A stretch of 35,976 nucleotides of DNA, taken from assembly GCA_009783355.1 (NCBI GenBank), contig WRHH01000025.1, positions 1 to 35,976 on the forward strand, written 5' to 3'. The notes under the pieces were generated by a model. It ran no database searches and was not told where the DNA came from. It was given only the letters and a program-made list of their open reading frames with translations. Shown piece after piece: positions 9,461 through 16,355 of this stretch. A program made the translations under genes and the position numbers. This DNA is from Synergistaceae bacterium. GTDB lineage: Bacteria; Synergistota; Synergistia; Synergistales; Aminobacteriaceae. Numbering within the stretch: position 1 is the stretch's first letter; each line of letters begins with the position of its first letter.

Positions 9461-9496
9461 AAAATCTCATTTCCGCTACATTGGAAATGAGATTTT
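9461..9496 (+). terminator. Hairpin terminator after secF
   Basis: A perfect 14-bp inverted repeat, AAAATCTCATTTCC (9461-9474) and GGAAATGAGATTTT (9483-9496), has an 8-base loop. The A- and T-rich ends let it work in either direction. Confidence 0.75.
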
Positions 9497-9595
9497 CCTT
9501 ACATAAGGGAATTAGGTGAACTCCGTGGTGTATATGCGGCGGTTACAAATAAATTATTTAAAAACAAAACACGACAAAATGCAGGTACTGTAACG

Positions 9596-9700
9596 AAAAT
9601 AAAAATGGGTTTAGAAAATATCTCTAAACCCTTGCTGTTATCGGTTGCGGGGACGAGGATATGAACCTGAAACCTTCGGGTTATAATACAACGTGCTAAA
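9596..9700 (-). repeat. Degenerate copy of the tRNA-fMet 3' half and its terminator (left direct repeat)
   Basis: Bases 9596-9641 are identical to 11185-11230, the terminator hairpin and spacer behind tRNA-fMet. The next ~55 bases match the 3' half of that tRNA (CCA end, T arm, anticodon stem) with growing decay and an indel. There is no 5' half, so this is not a tRNA gene. The decayed anticodon region now reads TATAAT (9682-9687) on the plus strand, a possible -10 box for the genes to the right. Together with the right copy this brackets a 1.6-kb segment, as an attachment-site duplication would. Confidence 0.8.
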
Positions 9701-9736
9701 ATAAATATAGTCAAATGTAGGAGCACGAAAAAAGCA

Positions 9737-9910
9737 ATGGGGGAGAATATGCGACGCTGGAAGGATAAAAAACTGCTTTCGCAAGGCGAAGGTATTGCGA
9801 TTGAATTCAGAGAGAGCAAGAATAAAATCAACCCCTCTCTATATGTAGCTGTCTGCTCATTTGCAAACAGATATGGCGGTCATATAATCCCAGGCGTGAG
9901 CAATAAATGA
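9737..9910 (+). pseudogene. Fragment of an AlbA_2/Schlafen-type (divergent AAA-4) domain protein
   Basis: This 57-codon frame reads like the N-terminal end of proteins with the AlbA_2 (Schlafen AlbA) domain: IAIEFRESKNK, then VAVCSFANRYGG and HIIPGV. Full family members run to about 400 residues or more and continue after the GG.ILLGV motif; here a stop comes five residues later. The stop overlaps the next start in an ATGA. It is either a remnant left when the repeat-protein gene was inserted, or it still serves as a translated leader coupling expression of that gene, which has a poor ribosome-binding site. An internal ATG at 9749 with GGGGGAG before it is an alternative start. Confidence 0.65.
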
Positions 9911-11157
9911 AAAAAACAGAACTTGATTGGGAAGTTGTAGACCCGATGTTGGGCGTGATTCATGACAAGCAGATAGCTGCTATGTACAATGTCAGTTGTA
10001 GTCATATCCGCAGGCGCCGCGTTGCATTAGGCATACCCGCTATTCAAAAGAAAATAGAATTGGATTGGAAGACAATAGACCCGCTGTTGGGCGTGATGTT
10101 TGACCCGGAGATAGCCGCTATGTACAAAGTCGATAGTGGTATTATCCGGAGGCGCCGTATTGCTTTAGGCATACCTCCTCTCCTTCAAAAAAAGGATTTG
10201 GATTGGAAGGAAATAGACCCGTTGTTGAATGAAATGTCCAACCGAAAAATAGCCGCAATGTACAACGTTGGTTATAACATTATCCGTAAACGCCGCATTG
10301 AATTGGGCATCAAAGCGTATGCCAAAGGGCAGGAGCAGGATTGGACTTTAGTTGACCAGATGCTTAAAGATGGCATTTCTTCAAGAAACGATATCTCTTT
10401 CAAATTCAATATACATGGAAGCCATCTCTCTAAGCGCCTTTACGAAAAGCTAGGCAAGACTCGTTCGAAGCCTGTTCTGCCGTGGGCAGAAATCGATCCA
10501 TTGCTCGGAACAGAGCCAGACGGCAAACTGGCACAGAAATTTGACATTTTGATTAACAATATAAGGCGTCGTCGTCGAGTTTTGGGAGTACCGGCATACA
10601 GGAAAATGGACAGAATTGACTGGAAATTGATAGATCCTTATCTTGGTAGCATGACAGACAGAGAACTTGCTGAAAAAACAGGCATATCAACATCATCTGT
10701 TTCATTGCGACGTACAAGATTAGGAATACCGCCTTTCGCCGGGGTTTACAATAAAGTAATAAGCAAAATCGACTGGGAAATAATAGATCCATATCTGGGG
10801 ACAATGACTGATAAAGAATTAGCTGATAAATTTAGTATAAGCCGGACACCCATATGGAAAAGAAGGCATAAATTGGGAATCAAGGCTTATAAGCTGCCTA
10901 TTGACTGGAAGAAATCCGCGCACCTCTTCAATAATCTGTCAATTATAGAAATAGCGAAGAAATTTAACATATCTACAGAATCAACATATGCGGCTCGGAG
11001 AAAACTCGGTTTGTTTACGCCGAGAAAAGACTATTCCTTTATCGATCAATATCTTGACACTCTAAGTGATGCCGAAATTGCCAAGAAATTTGATATAAAG
11101 AAAAGTTCTGTTTACCGCCGTCGTCATTATTTACTCAAGCGGAGAAAGAATGGATAG
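9907..11157 (+). CDS. Nine-unit helix-turn-helix-like repeat protein
   Basis: This 416-residue basic protein consists almost entirely of nine degenerate units of about 46 residues. Conserved tryptophans stand at residues 8, 54, 100, 146, 193, 239, 290 and 334, with the ninth unit having Phe378. Each unit reads as W-x-x-I/V-D-P-L-L-G, a D-x-E-I-A-x-K-like helix, a short turn, then I-R-R-R-x-x-L-G-I, which looks like a helix-turn-helix with an arginine-rich second helix. The four residues just before that helix differ in every unit (SCSH, DSGI, GYNI, HGSH, LINN, STSS, SRTP, STES, KKSS), while the scaffold is kept. I infer DNA binding; I do not recognise a named family. It is coupled to the AlbA-like fragment by an ATGA overlap and lies between tRNA-derived direct repeats. 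Confidence 0.8.
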   Translation: MKKTELDWEVVDPMLGVIHDKQIAAMYNVSCSHIRRRRVALGIPAIQKKIELDWKTIDPLLGVMFDPEIAAMYKVDSGIIRRRRIALGIPPLLQKKDLDWKEIDPLLNEMSNRKIAAMYNVGYNIIRKRRIELGIKAYAKGQEQDWTLVDQMLKDGISSRNDISFKFNIHGSHLSKRLYEKLGKTRSKPVLPWAEIDPLLGTEPDGKLAQKFDILINNIRRRRRVLGVPAYRKMDRIDWKLIDPYLGSMTDRELAEKTGISTSSVSLRRTRLGIPPFAGVYNKVISKIDWEIIDPYLGTMTDKELADKFSISRTPIWKRRHKLGIKAYKLPIDWKKSAHLFNNLSIIEIAKKFNISTESTYAARRKLGLFTPRKDYSFIDQYLDTLSDAEIAKKFDIKKSSVYRRRHYLLKRRKNG

Positions 11158-11195
11158 CTTTGCTTTTTCATTGATCCCGTATCAAAAATAAAAAT

Positions 11196-11220
11196 GGGTT
11201 TAGAAAATATCTCTAAACCC
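11196..11220 (-). terminator. Terminator of the tRNA-Leu/tRNA-fMet unit
   Basis: GGGTTTAGA (11196-11204) pairs with TCTAAACCC (11212-11220). On the minus strand it is followed by ATTTTTATTTTT, giving a classical intrinsic terminator 10 bases after the CCA end of tRNA-fMet. The same hairpin is duplicated at 9607-9631. Confidence 0.8.
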
Positions 11221-11230
11221 TTGCTGTTAT

Positions 11231-11307
11231 TGGTTGCGGGGATAGGATTTGAACCTATGACCTTCGGGTTATGAGCCCGACGAGCTTCCAAACTGCTCCA
11301 CCCCGCG
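11231..11307 (-). tRNA. tRNA-fMet (CAU), initiator
   Basis: This 77-base cloverleaf encodes its CCA end. The anticodon is CAU. Initiator hallmarks are present: the first base pair is a C-A mismatch (CGCGGGG against CCCCGCA), and the anticodon stem has three consecutive G-C pairs (GGG before and CCC after the loop). The T arm reads GGTTCAAATCC. Confidence 0.95.
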
Positions 11308-11351
11308 AAGTAAACTACGCTCCCAAAAAAATCATTTGGAGAAGCTAAACA

Positions 11352-11438
11352 TGGTGCCGGGCGCGGGACTCGAACCCGCACGGACTTGCATCCTCGGGAT
11401 TTTAAGTCCCGTGCGTCTACCAATTCCACCAGCCCGGC
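11352..11438 (-). tRNA. tRNA-Leu (UAA)
   Basis: This 87-base tRNA has a long variable arm, acceptor stem GCCGGGC pairing with GCCCGGC, discriminator A and an encoded CCA. The anticodon loop CTTAAAA gives UAA. It lies 44 bases upstream of tRNA-fMet and is probably co-transcribed with it. Confidence 0.95.
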
Positions 11439-11451
11439 CAGACAAAGATAA

Positions 11452-11479
11452 AGTATAACATTAAACTTCCTCTAGTCAA
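11452..11479 (-). promoter_or_regulatory. Sigma-70-type promoter of tRNA-Leu/tRNA-fMet
   Basis: On the minus strand, TTGACT (11474-11479) and TATACT (11452-11457) are spaced by 16 bases. The -10 box lies 13 bases before the tRNA-Leu 5' end, as expected for a stable-RNA promoter. Confidence 0.75.
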
Positions 11480-11654
11480 GTACCAATTGGGGGGCAAAAT
11501 GCGCCATAAAAAATCAATACTATTGTCAAATTAGATTACAACAGCATTTATCCTTATATTGAATAACTAATTCTGGAGGCTTTTCTTTTTTCAAATGAAA
11601 AAAATCGTATAATGAGCGGGATTATGTATTTCAATTTGACTCTACAATATAAAA

Positions 11655-11731
11655 TGGCGCGCCGGACAGGATTCGAACCCACGACCTAAGGCTCCGTAGG
11701 CCTTCGCTCTATCCAGCTGAGCTACCGGCGC
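11655..11731 (-). tRNA. tRNA-Arg (ACG)
   Basis: This 77-base cloverleaf has acceptor stem GCGCCGG pairing with CCGGCGC, discriminator G and an encoded CCA. The anticodon loop CTACGGA gives ACG, which is edited to ICG in bacteria. The D arm (TAGCTCAG) and T arm (GGTTCGAATCC) are standard. Confidence 0.95.
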
Positions 11732-11755
11732 GCAAAAAACGGAATTGGCAACACG

Positions 11756-11783
11756 GCTATAACAGAACATAATTTATATTCAA
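11756..11783 (-). promoter_or_regulatory. Possible promoter of tRNA-Arg
   Basis: On the minus strand, TTGAAT (11778-11783) and TATAGC (11756-11761) are spaced by 16 bases and lie about 25 bases before the tRNA. The -10 match is only four of six. Confidence 0.35.
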
Positions 11784-11948
11784 TTCTGTATCAAACATGT
11801 GTGCAGCTAAAAAACTTACCACACATTTAATGTCCGCTCTCCTAATTTCGGAGGATTCCGGCGGACATCGCCTCCAATTGCCAAAAACATAGTATAGAGT
11901 ATTTGCTACAGAAAAGCAAGAATCGCCAATGAAAATAATCTGGAATGT

Positions 11949-11957
11949 TGCTATAAT
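11949..11957 (+). promoter_or_regulatory. Extended -10 promoter before the small lipoprotein-like gene
   Basis: TGCTATAAT is a perfect TATAAT with the TGN extension, 34 bases before the ATG at 11992. It has the same architecture as the yajC promoter. Confidence 0.55.
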
Positions 11958-11991
11958 AAAACTTGACAACTAAAATAAGGAGGAATATTTT

Positions 11992-12138
11992 ATGAAAAAG
12001 AATATTTTGAGATTGACGGCGGTATTTGCGTTTATTCTGCTTTTATCCGCGTCCTGCGCGCAAGTAGCCGCGCCCGGCTCAGGAAAGCTTAGTATTGATG
12101 AAGCACGGACGACCATTCCCGCTTATGCCGGGATATAA
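11992..12138 (+). CDS. Small exported lipoprotein-like peptide (48 aa)
   Basis: This short gene begins at an ATG directly after the strong ribosome-binding site AAGGAGG. It has a basic N-terminus (MKKNILR), a hydrophobic core and a cysteine after LLSASC that resembles a lipobox, although Ser replaces the preferred Leu at -3. Only 26 residues follow the cysteine. It could be a real small lipoprotein or the truncated start of a larger one. It lies 11 bases before the SH3-like protein gene and is probably co-transcribed. Confidence 0.55.
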   Translation: MKKNILRLTAVFAFILLLSASCAQVAAPGSGKLSIDEARTTIPAYAGI

Positions 12139-12149
12139 ATAAATAAGGG

Positions 12150-12839
12150 GTGAAATTTAAATTGGTAAAAGCGTTCAGAAAATGTGTAATGTGTTTGTTG
12201 TTCTTGTTTCTGTTTTCTTCGCTCGCGGAAGCTCAGGACATTAATAGGGCCGTGGTGACGGGTGATAACGTCAACATTCGTTCCGGGCCAAGCGCTAAAA
12301 GCAAGGTGTTCCATCAGTCCAGCAGCGGCACGGTGTTCCTTGTCGACAGCGTCGCTATTCGGGACGAGAGCGACAATTCGGAATGGTACAAAATCCTGTT
12401 TTCCATCAATATGATGGATGGGAATATTTTTGGTTTTTATCAAGCCCACAGAGAATCCATCTATGAGTTTTCCCACCCGTACATCAGCGCAAGGTTTGTC
12501 AAAAAAGAAGCTATAACGGAAGACGAGCGATGGGAACTGGACGCATTAGCGCGGGGAAGACCGGTAGAAGTACATGTTGGCGACGATTTTTCCGGATGGG
12601 AGACGGAGTCCCGTGTTTTAAAAGCGCCTGTCGTTTTGTATAAAGAGCCTGGCGGCGCTGACACATTTACGCTGCCCGCCGGGACGACCGTTCTTTTTGG
12701 CGTCGATTCTGAGGGCCGACTCGGTTATCATTTCGACAAGGACGATAAGTATTGGTATTACGTAATTGATGAAAACAAAAAACTTATCGGCTGGGCCACA
12801 AACGAGGTAATTCAGAACATATTTTCCTCTACACCGTAA
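12150..12839 (+). CDS. Exported SH3-like domain protein
   Basis: This is a predicted envelope protein of about 229 residues. A signal peptide (hydrophobic core CLLFLFLFSSLAEAQ) is followed by a bacterial SH3-like domain from about residue 35, with the family pattern GDNVNIRSGPSAKSKV and a later EWYKI. Such domains often bind cell-wall peptides. The C-terminal half (YKEPGGADTFTLPAGTT, then WYYVIDENKKLIGWA) resembles a second degenerate SH3-like unit. The GTG at 12150 has its ribosome-binding site too close, so the TTG at 12162 (AAGGGG about 11 bases upstream) may be the real start. Confidence 0.75.
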   Translation: MKFKLVKAFRKCVMCLLFLFLFSSLAEAQDINRAVVTGDNVNIRSGPSAKSKVFHQSSSGTVFLVDSVAIRDESDNSEWYKILFSINMMDGNIFGFYQAHRESIYEFSHPYISARFVKKEAITEDERWELDALARGRPVEVHVGDDFSGWETESRVLKAPVVLYKEPGGADTFTLPAGTTVLFGVDSEGRLGYHFDKDDKYWYYVIDENKKLIGWATNEVIQNIFSSTP

Positions 12840-12851
12840 CAGACGACTGGA

Positions 12852-13070
12852 GTGAAGATTCACCCGGCGACTTTCGAGATAGGACTCGAATACGGCAGTA
12901 TGGTCGGTTTTCACCTTAAGGAAGATGGCGTGATCGAAATAAAAGCCGCATTGGGGGCCAATGTGGCACATGCGAATATTACTTCGTACTACGCCGATTT
13001 TGCGGCAAACGTCGCATTTGCCAAAGGTGATTTCAGGCTTTCAGATATTAAAATCGCCGCAATCAAGTAG
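12852..13070 (+). CDS. Hypothetical small protein or gene remnant (72 aa)
   Basis: This is an open frame of 72 codons starting with GTG behind a weak GGAG, 12 bases after the SH3-like gene. The sequence (FEIGLEYGSMVGF and alternating hydrophobic strands) looks like the end of a beta-rich protein. I do not recognise a family. It has no signal peptide of its own, so it may be a fragment of a former longer neighbour. Confidence 0.4.
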   Translation: MKIHPATFEIGLEYGSMVGFHLKEDGVIEIKAALGANVAHANITSYYADFAANVAFAKGDFRLSDIKIAAIK

Positions 13071-13125
13071 GAAAATACAAAGCTCGCGCTTGACTTGGCT
13101 GTCTTATCTTTGTATTAATAAAGGT

Positions 13126-14007
13126 TTAAATGTTTTTTATGAGAACAAATGGAATAATTCCGAGAAAAGCTGCGAATGCTGTGTATCCAAAATTTCCAAT
13201 ATCGCAGCCGATTCCTGCTGGCTCTTCTTCAGTAACATTCCCTTCAGTCGCTTTTGTATAGAAATAGTTTGTTACATCGGTGGGTAAGTACCCGGATTTT
13301 TCCGCCCACGTCGTAATGGTGGCCATCGCCGGGTCACCGATGAATAACCCTTCATCCAGCTTCAGCGCCCCGATATACGTTTGCGTTTCGCCGCCATTTA
13401 TTTTGAATTTTATAGTCGCGTTGTTCTCTGAACATTCCAGCTCAATTGTCGTACCGGGGATTACTGCTCCTGAGTTTTTGCTCGCATCAACCATCGGCAG
13501 CTTGGCTTGAGTATAGTTATATGTTGTTACGCTGCTGTCGTTCCTTCCAGGCGCTGTGGCCTTGACCTGAAGTTCCAAAGGCAAAGAGGATACGATGTAT
13601 TGATTGTCGAGTACCGCATTCCAAGTTATGCCACCATTAGTGGAAATCATAACGAGATAACCGTGTATATCGCTGTTTTGCGGATTGGGGGTAAAGGTTA
13701 TCGCATACCCGAATGGAACCGCGCCAGAAGGCGTACTCGTTGTTGGGACAAAAAGCTGGTCCCCACTCATAACATATACGTAACTGCCTGACGATATATT
13801 AAGTATTGTTCTGTTATTTACGTACCCGACCCATCCGCTTGTTGCCGGAAAGGAAGTGGCCGCTCCGGCGCCTGCTGCTGTGAAATCCCACGCCGCTATT
13901 GTCACCGTTTCCGCTGCATTTGACGCCTGAGTTGTAAATACGGCCATACTTAGCGCCATGATAAGCACAAGCAACAGAGACATGTTTTTTTGCTGTTTAC
14001 ATTTCAT
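13126..14007 (-). CDS. Secreted protein with Synerg-CTERM-like sorting signal
   Basis: This is a 293-residue exported protein. The N-terminus is a classical signal peptide (basic MKCKQQK, hydrophobic core, cleavage near TQASNA). The body is rich in Thr, Ser and Asn with chitobiase/FN3-like beta strands (ATITTWAEKSGYLPTDVTN, FKINGGETQTYIG). The last ~30 residues have acidic EEEPAG, then GIGCDIG, a hydrophobic stretch (AFAAFLGIIPFVLI) and a basic end, the tripartite layout of C-terminal sorting signals. The Gly-Cys form is the type described for Synergistetes. The start follows a good GGAGG. The function is unknown, possibly cell-surface. Confidence 0.75.
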   Translation of the reverse strand: MKCKQQKNMSLLLVLIMALSMAVFTTQASNAAETVTIAAWDFTAAGAGAATSFPATSGWVGYVNNRTILNISSGSYVYVMSGDQLFVPTTSTPSGAVPFGYAITFTPNPQNSDIHGYLVMISTNGGITWNAVLDNQYIVSSLPLELQVKATAPGRNDSSVTTYNYTQAKLPMVDASKNSGAVIPGTTIELECSENNATIKFKINGGETQTYIGALKLDEGLFIGDPAMATITTWAEKSGYLPTDVTNYFYTKATEGNVTEEEPAGIGCDIGNFGYTAFAAFLGIIPFVLIKNI

Positions 14008-14447
14008 TGTTTTCCTCCAGATTTAAGATGGTTAAGTTTTCTTCGTTAATTGCTATAGTTACCTGCCTACGCTGTATGAGGGATTGTAGAGCGAATAAAC
14101 AAACATAGCATATTTACATTAATTCCTTAATGTAGTATAAAGCGCTTACAGTAAAATGCAAGGGAAAATGTCTTATATCAACATTATTCAACTTTTCAGA
14201 GATAACCTAATATAGATAAAATTATATATACACAAAAACAAATATAAAACCAGTCAATCGAAAACGTATACTAGAAAAGCGAGAATTACTATATTTATAC
14301 ATCTAAACGAGTTATATATTCAATTGTTGTGCAATATTACGCATTATTATAAAATAATAGAAGCTTCAGAAAATACACTTTGAGATTATTAATAACTGTT
14401 GGTGACCCGATGAATGCATTTACCTTAAAAGCGAGGAGAAATAGTGT
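14008..14447. other. AT-rich intergenic region before the restriction island
   Basis: These 440 bases are strongly AT-rich with no convincing open frame. They separate the leftward secreted-protein gene from the rightward hsdM. A GCGAGGAG ribosome-binding site for hsdM lies at its right end. No clear promoter could be singled out. Confidence 0.5.
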
Positions 14448-15425
14448 ATGGACAGCCAGACGCACAACACCATCGTTAGTTTTATATGGGGCATCGCCGA
14501 TGACTGCTTGCGTGACGTTTATGTGCGGGGCAAATATCGTGATGTTATCCTGCCAATGACCGTAATCCGGCGTTTGGACGCGGTGCTTGAAGATACCAAA
14601 GACGATGTCTTGAAGATGAAAGAAAAGCTCGACAAAGCGGGTATCGTCAACCAAAACGAAGCGTTATGCAGCGTGGCGAAACAAACTTTCTGCAACTGGT
14701 CGAGATTTCGTTTGAAGGACCTGACGAGCCGCGCAAGTCAGCAGAAACTCAAAACAGACTTCCTTGATTATTTGGGCGGATTCTCCCCGAATGTGCAGGA
14801 GATTCTCAAAAAATTCAAGTTCCACGTTCAGGTTGATACTATGGTTGACGCGGATATACTCGGCGCGGTCATTGAAAAATTTGTGTCGCCCTCCGTGAAT
14901 CTCAGCCCGTATCCTGTACTTGACGATATGGGCGGCGTTCGGCTGCCCGCACTCGATAACCATACGATGGGCGTCATCTTCGAGGAACTCATCAGGCGCT
15001 TCAACGAGGAAAACAACGAAGAAGCAGGTGAACATTTCACGCCCCGAGATGTTGTTGAACTTATGGCAAATCAACAGGGATTAATTGAATCCTGTCTTTG
15101 CATAATTGATGACAGAGCCGAAAAAGTCGTCAAAAATATTACTAACGGCATAATCGAGTATAGGAGCGACAGTAACTTAACCGATACGGAACAAATCCCG
15201 CTTGATTACGAGGGCGGCATTGACGCTTTCATAAAATCCGAAGTGCTGCCATACGCGCCCGACGCATGGGTTGACGAAACCAAGACTCAAATTGGCTACG
15301 AAATAAGCTTTACGAAACATTTCTATAAGCCGGTGCAGCTCCGCGAGCTTTCAGAAATTATAGCGGACATCCGGGCGCTGGAAAAGGAAACAGAGGGGTT
15401 TCTGGACGAGGTGCTGGGCGTATGA
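14448..15425 (+). pseudogene. hsdM: Type I restriction-modification M subunit, catalytic domain deleted
   Basis: The first ~207 residues are a normal HsdM N-terminus: GKYRDVILPMTVIRRLD, then LGAVIEKF and GEHFTPRDVVELMA. The text then jumps to the C-terminal end of the family (EVLPYAPDAW, then QIGYEISFTKHFY and EIIADIRALEKE). The whole S-adenosylmethionine-binding methyltransferase domain with its NPP(F/Y) motif is absent. The frame is kept across the deletion, giving a 325-residue product instead of ~500 or more. It cannot methylate DNA but could still bind HsdS. Confidence 0.85.
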
Positions 15426-15494
15426 AAAAACTGTTGCAAGAAACGTTTGTTTGTTCAAGCTTGTGCTGTTCTATAAAATTTCAGGAGGCGCTTT

Positions 15495-16355
15495 ATGAGC
15501 GATTCAAAGGATAAAATCGTACTTTTTGAAGGTGTAAAGGTTCGGCATATTTGGGACGAAGAAGCGGAAAAATGGTGGTTTTCGGTAGTTGATATTTGCG
15601 CGGCGCTAACCGACAGCGATTATCAGAAATCCCGTAATTATTGGAAATGGCTTAAAAACAAGTTGAACACAGAGGGGAGCGAGTTGGTTAGTAATACTAA
15701 CCAACTGAAAATGCAAGCTTCTGATGGTAAATTATATAATACAGACGTAATGGATACCGAACAGGTTTTACGTCTGATACAGTCCATTCCAAGCAAGAAA
15801 GCTGAACCCTTCAAGTTATGGCTTGCTAAAGTCGGCAATGAACGTATTGATGAAATGATTGACCCGGAGCAGTCAATCAATCGCGCGATACAGAATTACC
15901 GCTGCTTGGGATATAGCGAAAACTGGATAAACCAGCGCATAAAATCCATTGAAGTACGTAAAGCGCTGACGGACGAATGGGATAAAAGCGGCGTTAAGGT
16001 TGGCAGGGAATACGCTGCGCTCACTGATTTGATGAGCCGTACGTGGAGCGGAATGTCGACCCGCGAATATAAGCAGTTCAAGGGTTTGAAAAAGGAAAAC
16101 CTGCGCGACAACATGACAAACATGGAATTGATTCTAAATATGTTAGCCGAAGCAGCCGCAACAGAGATCTCAACGGTTGAGCAACCTGAAGGATTTAACG
16201 AAAGCGCGCGCGTGGCAAAGCGCGGCGCGAATACCGCAAAAGTCGCCCGCAAGCAACTTGAAAAAGAAACCGGCAAACCCGCCGTCAGCCGCCTGAACGC
16301 AAAAGAGTCAGGCCAAAGGCGTTTGCCGGATGGCAGCGAGGGCGGCGGGGAATGA
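15495..16355 (+). CDS. Bro-N domain protein (DinD-like)
   Basis: This 286-residue protein has an N-terminal Bro-N domain of the phage antirepressor type (VRHIWDEEAEKWWFSVVDICAAL, then NYWKWLKNKL and MDTEQVLRLIQSIPS). A C-terminal region resembles the DinD/damage-inducible branch (RTWSGMSTREYKQFKGLKKENLRDNM). Such genes are commonly carried inside type I restriction loci. It follows AGGAGG and its stop overlaps the hsdS start in an ATGA, so it is part of the hsd operon. The Lys/Arg-rich tail suggests DNA binding. The role is unknown. Confidence 0.8.
   Translation: MSDSKDKIVLFEGVKVRHIWDEEAEKWWFSVVDICAALTDSDYQKSRNYWKWLKNKLNTEGSELVSNTNQLKMQASDGKLYNTDVMDTEQVLRLIQSIPSKKAEPFKLWLAKVGNERIDEMIDPEQSINRAIQNYRCLGYSENWINQRIKSIEVRKALTDEWDKSGVKVGREYAALTDLMSRTWSGMSTREYKQFKGLKKENLRDNMTNMELILNMLAEAAATEISTVEQPEGFNESARVAKRGANTAKVARKQLEKETGKPAVSRLNAKESGQRRLPDGSEGGGE

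Larger units (their letters stand above)
11185..11307 (-). repeat. Right direct repeat: intact tRNA-fMet with terminator
   Basis: This is the intact partner of the repeat at 9596-9700. Identity is complete over 11185-11230 and continues, degraded, into the tRNA. The offset between copies is 1589 bases. Confidence 0.8.

Noticed and set aside
9642-9700. A second tRNA-fMet gene
   Set aside because: Only the 3' half is present, with an indel and a destroyed anticodon stem; it is a remnant.
13086-13102. 17-base exact match to hsdR (20812-20828) behind the SH3-like gene
   Set aside because: Too short and isolated to call an hsdR remnant; it could be chance or a very old fragment.
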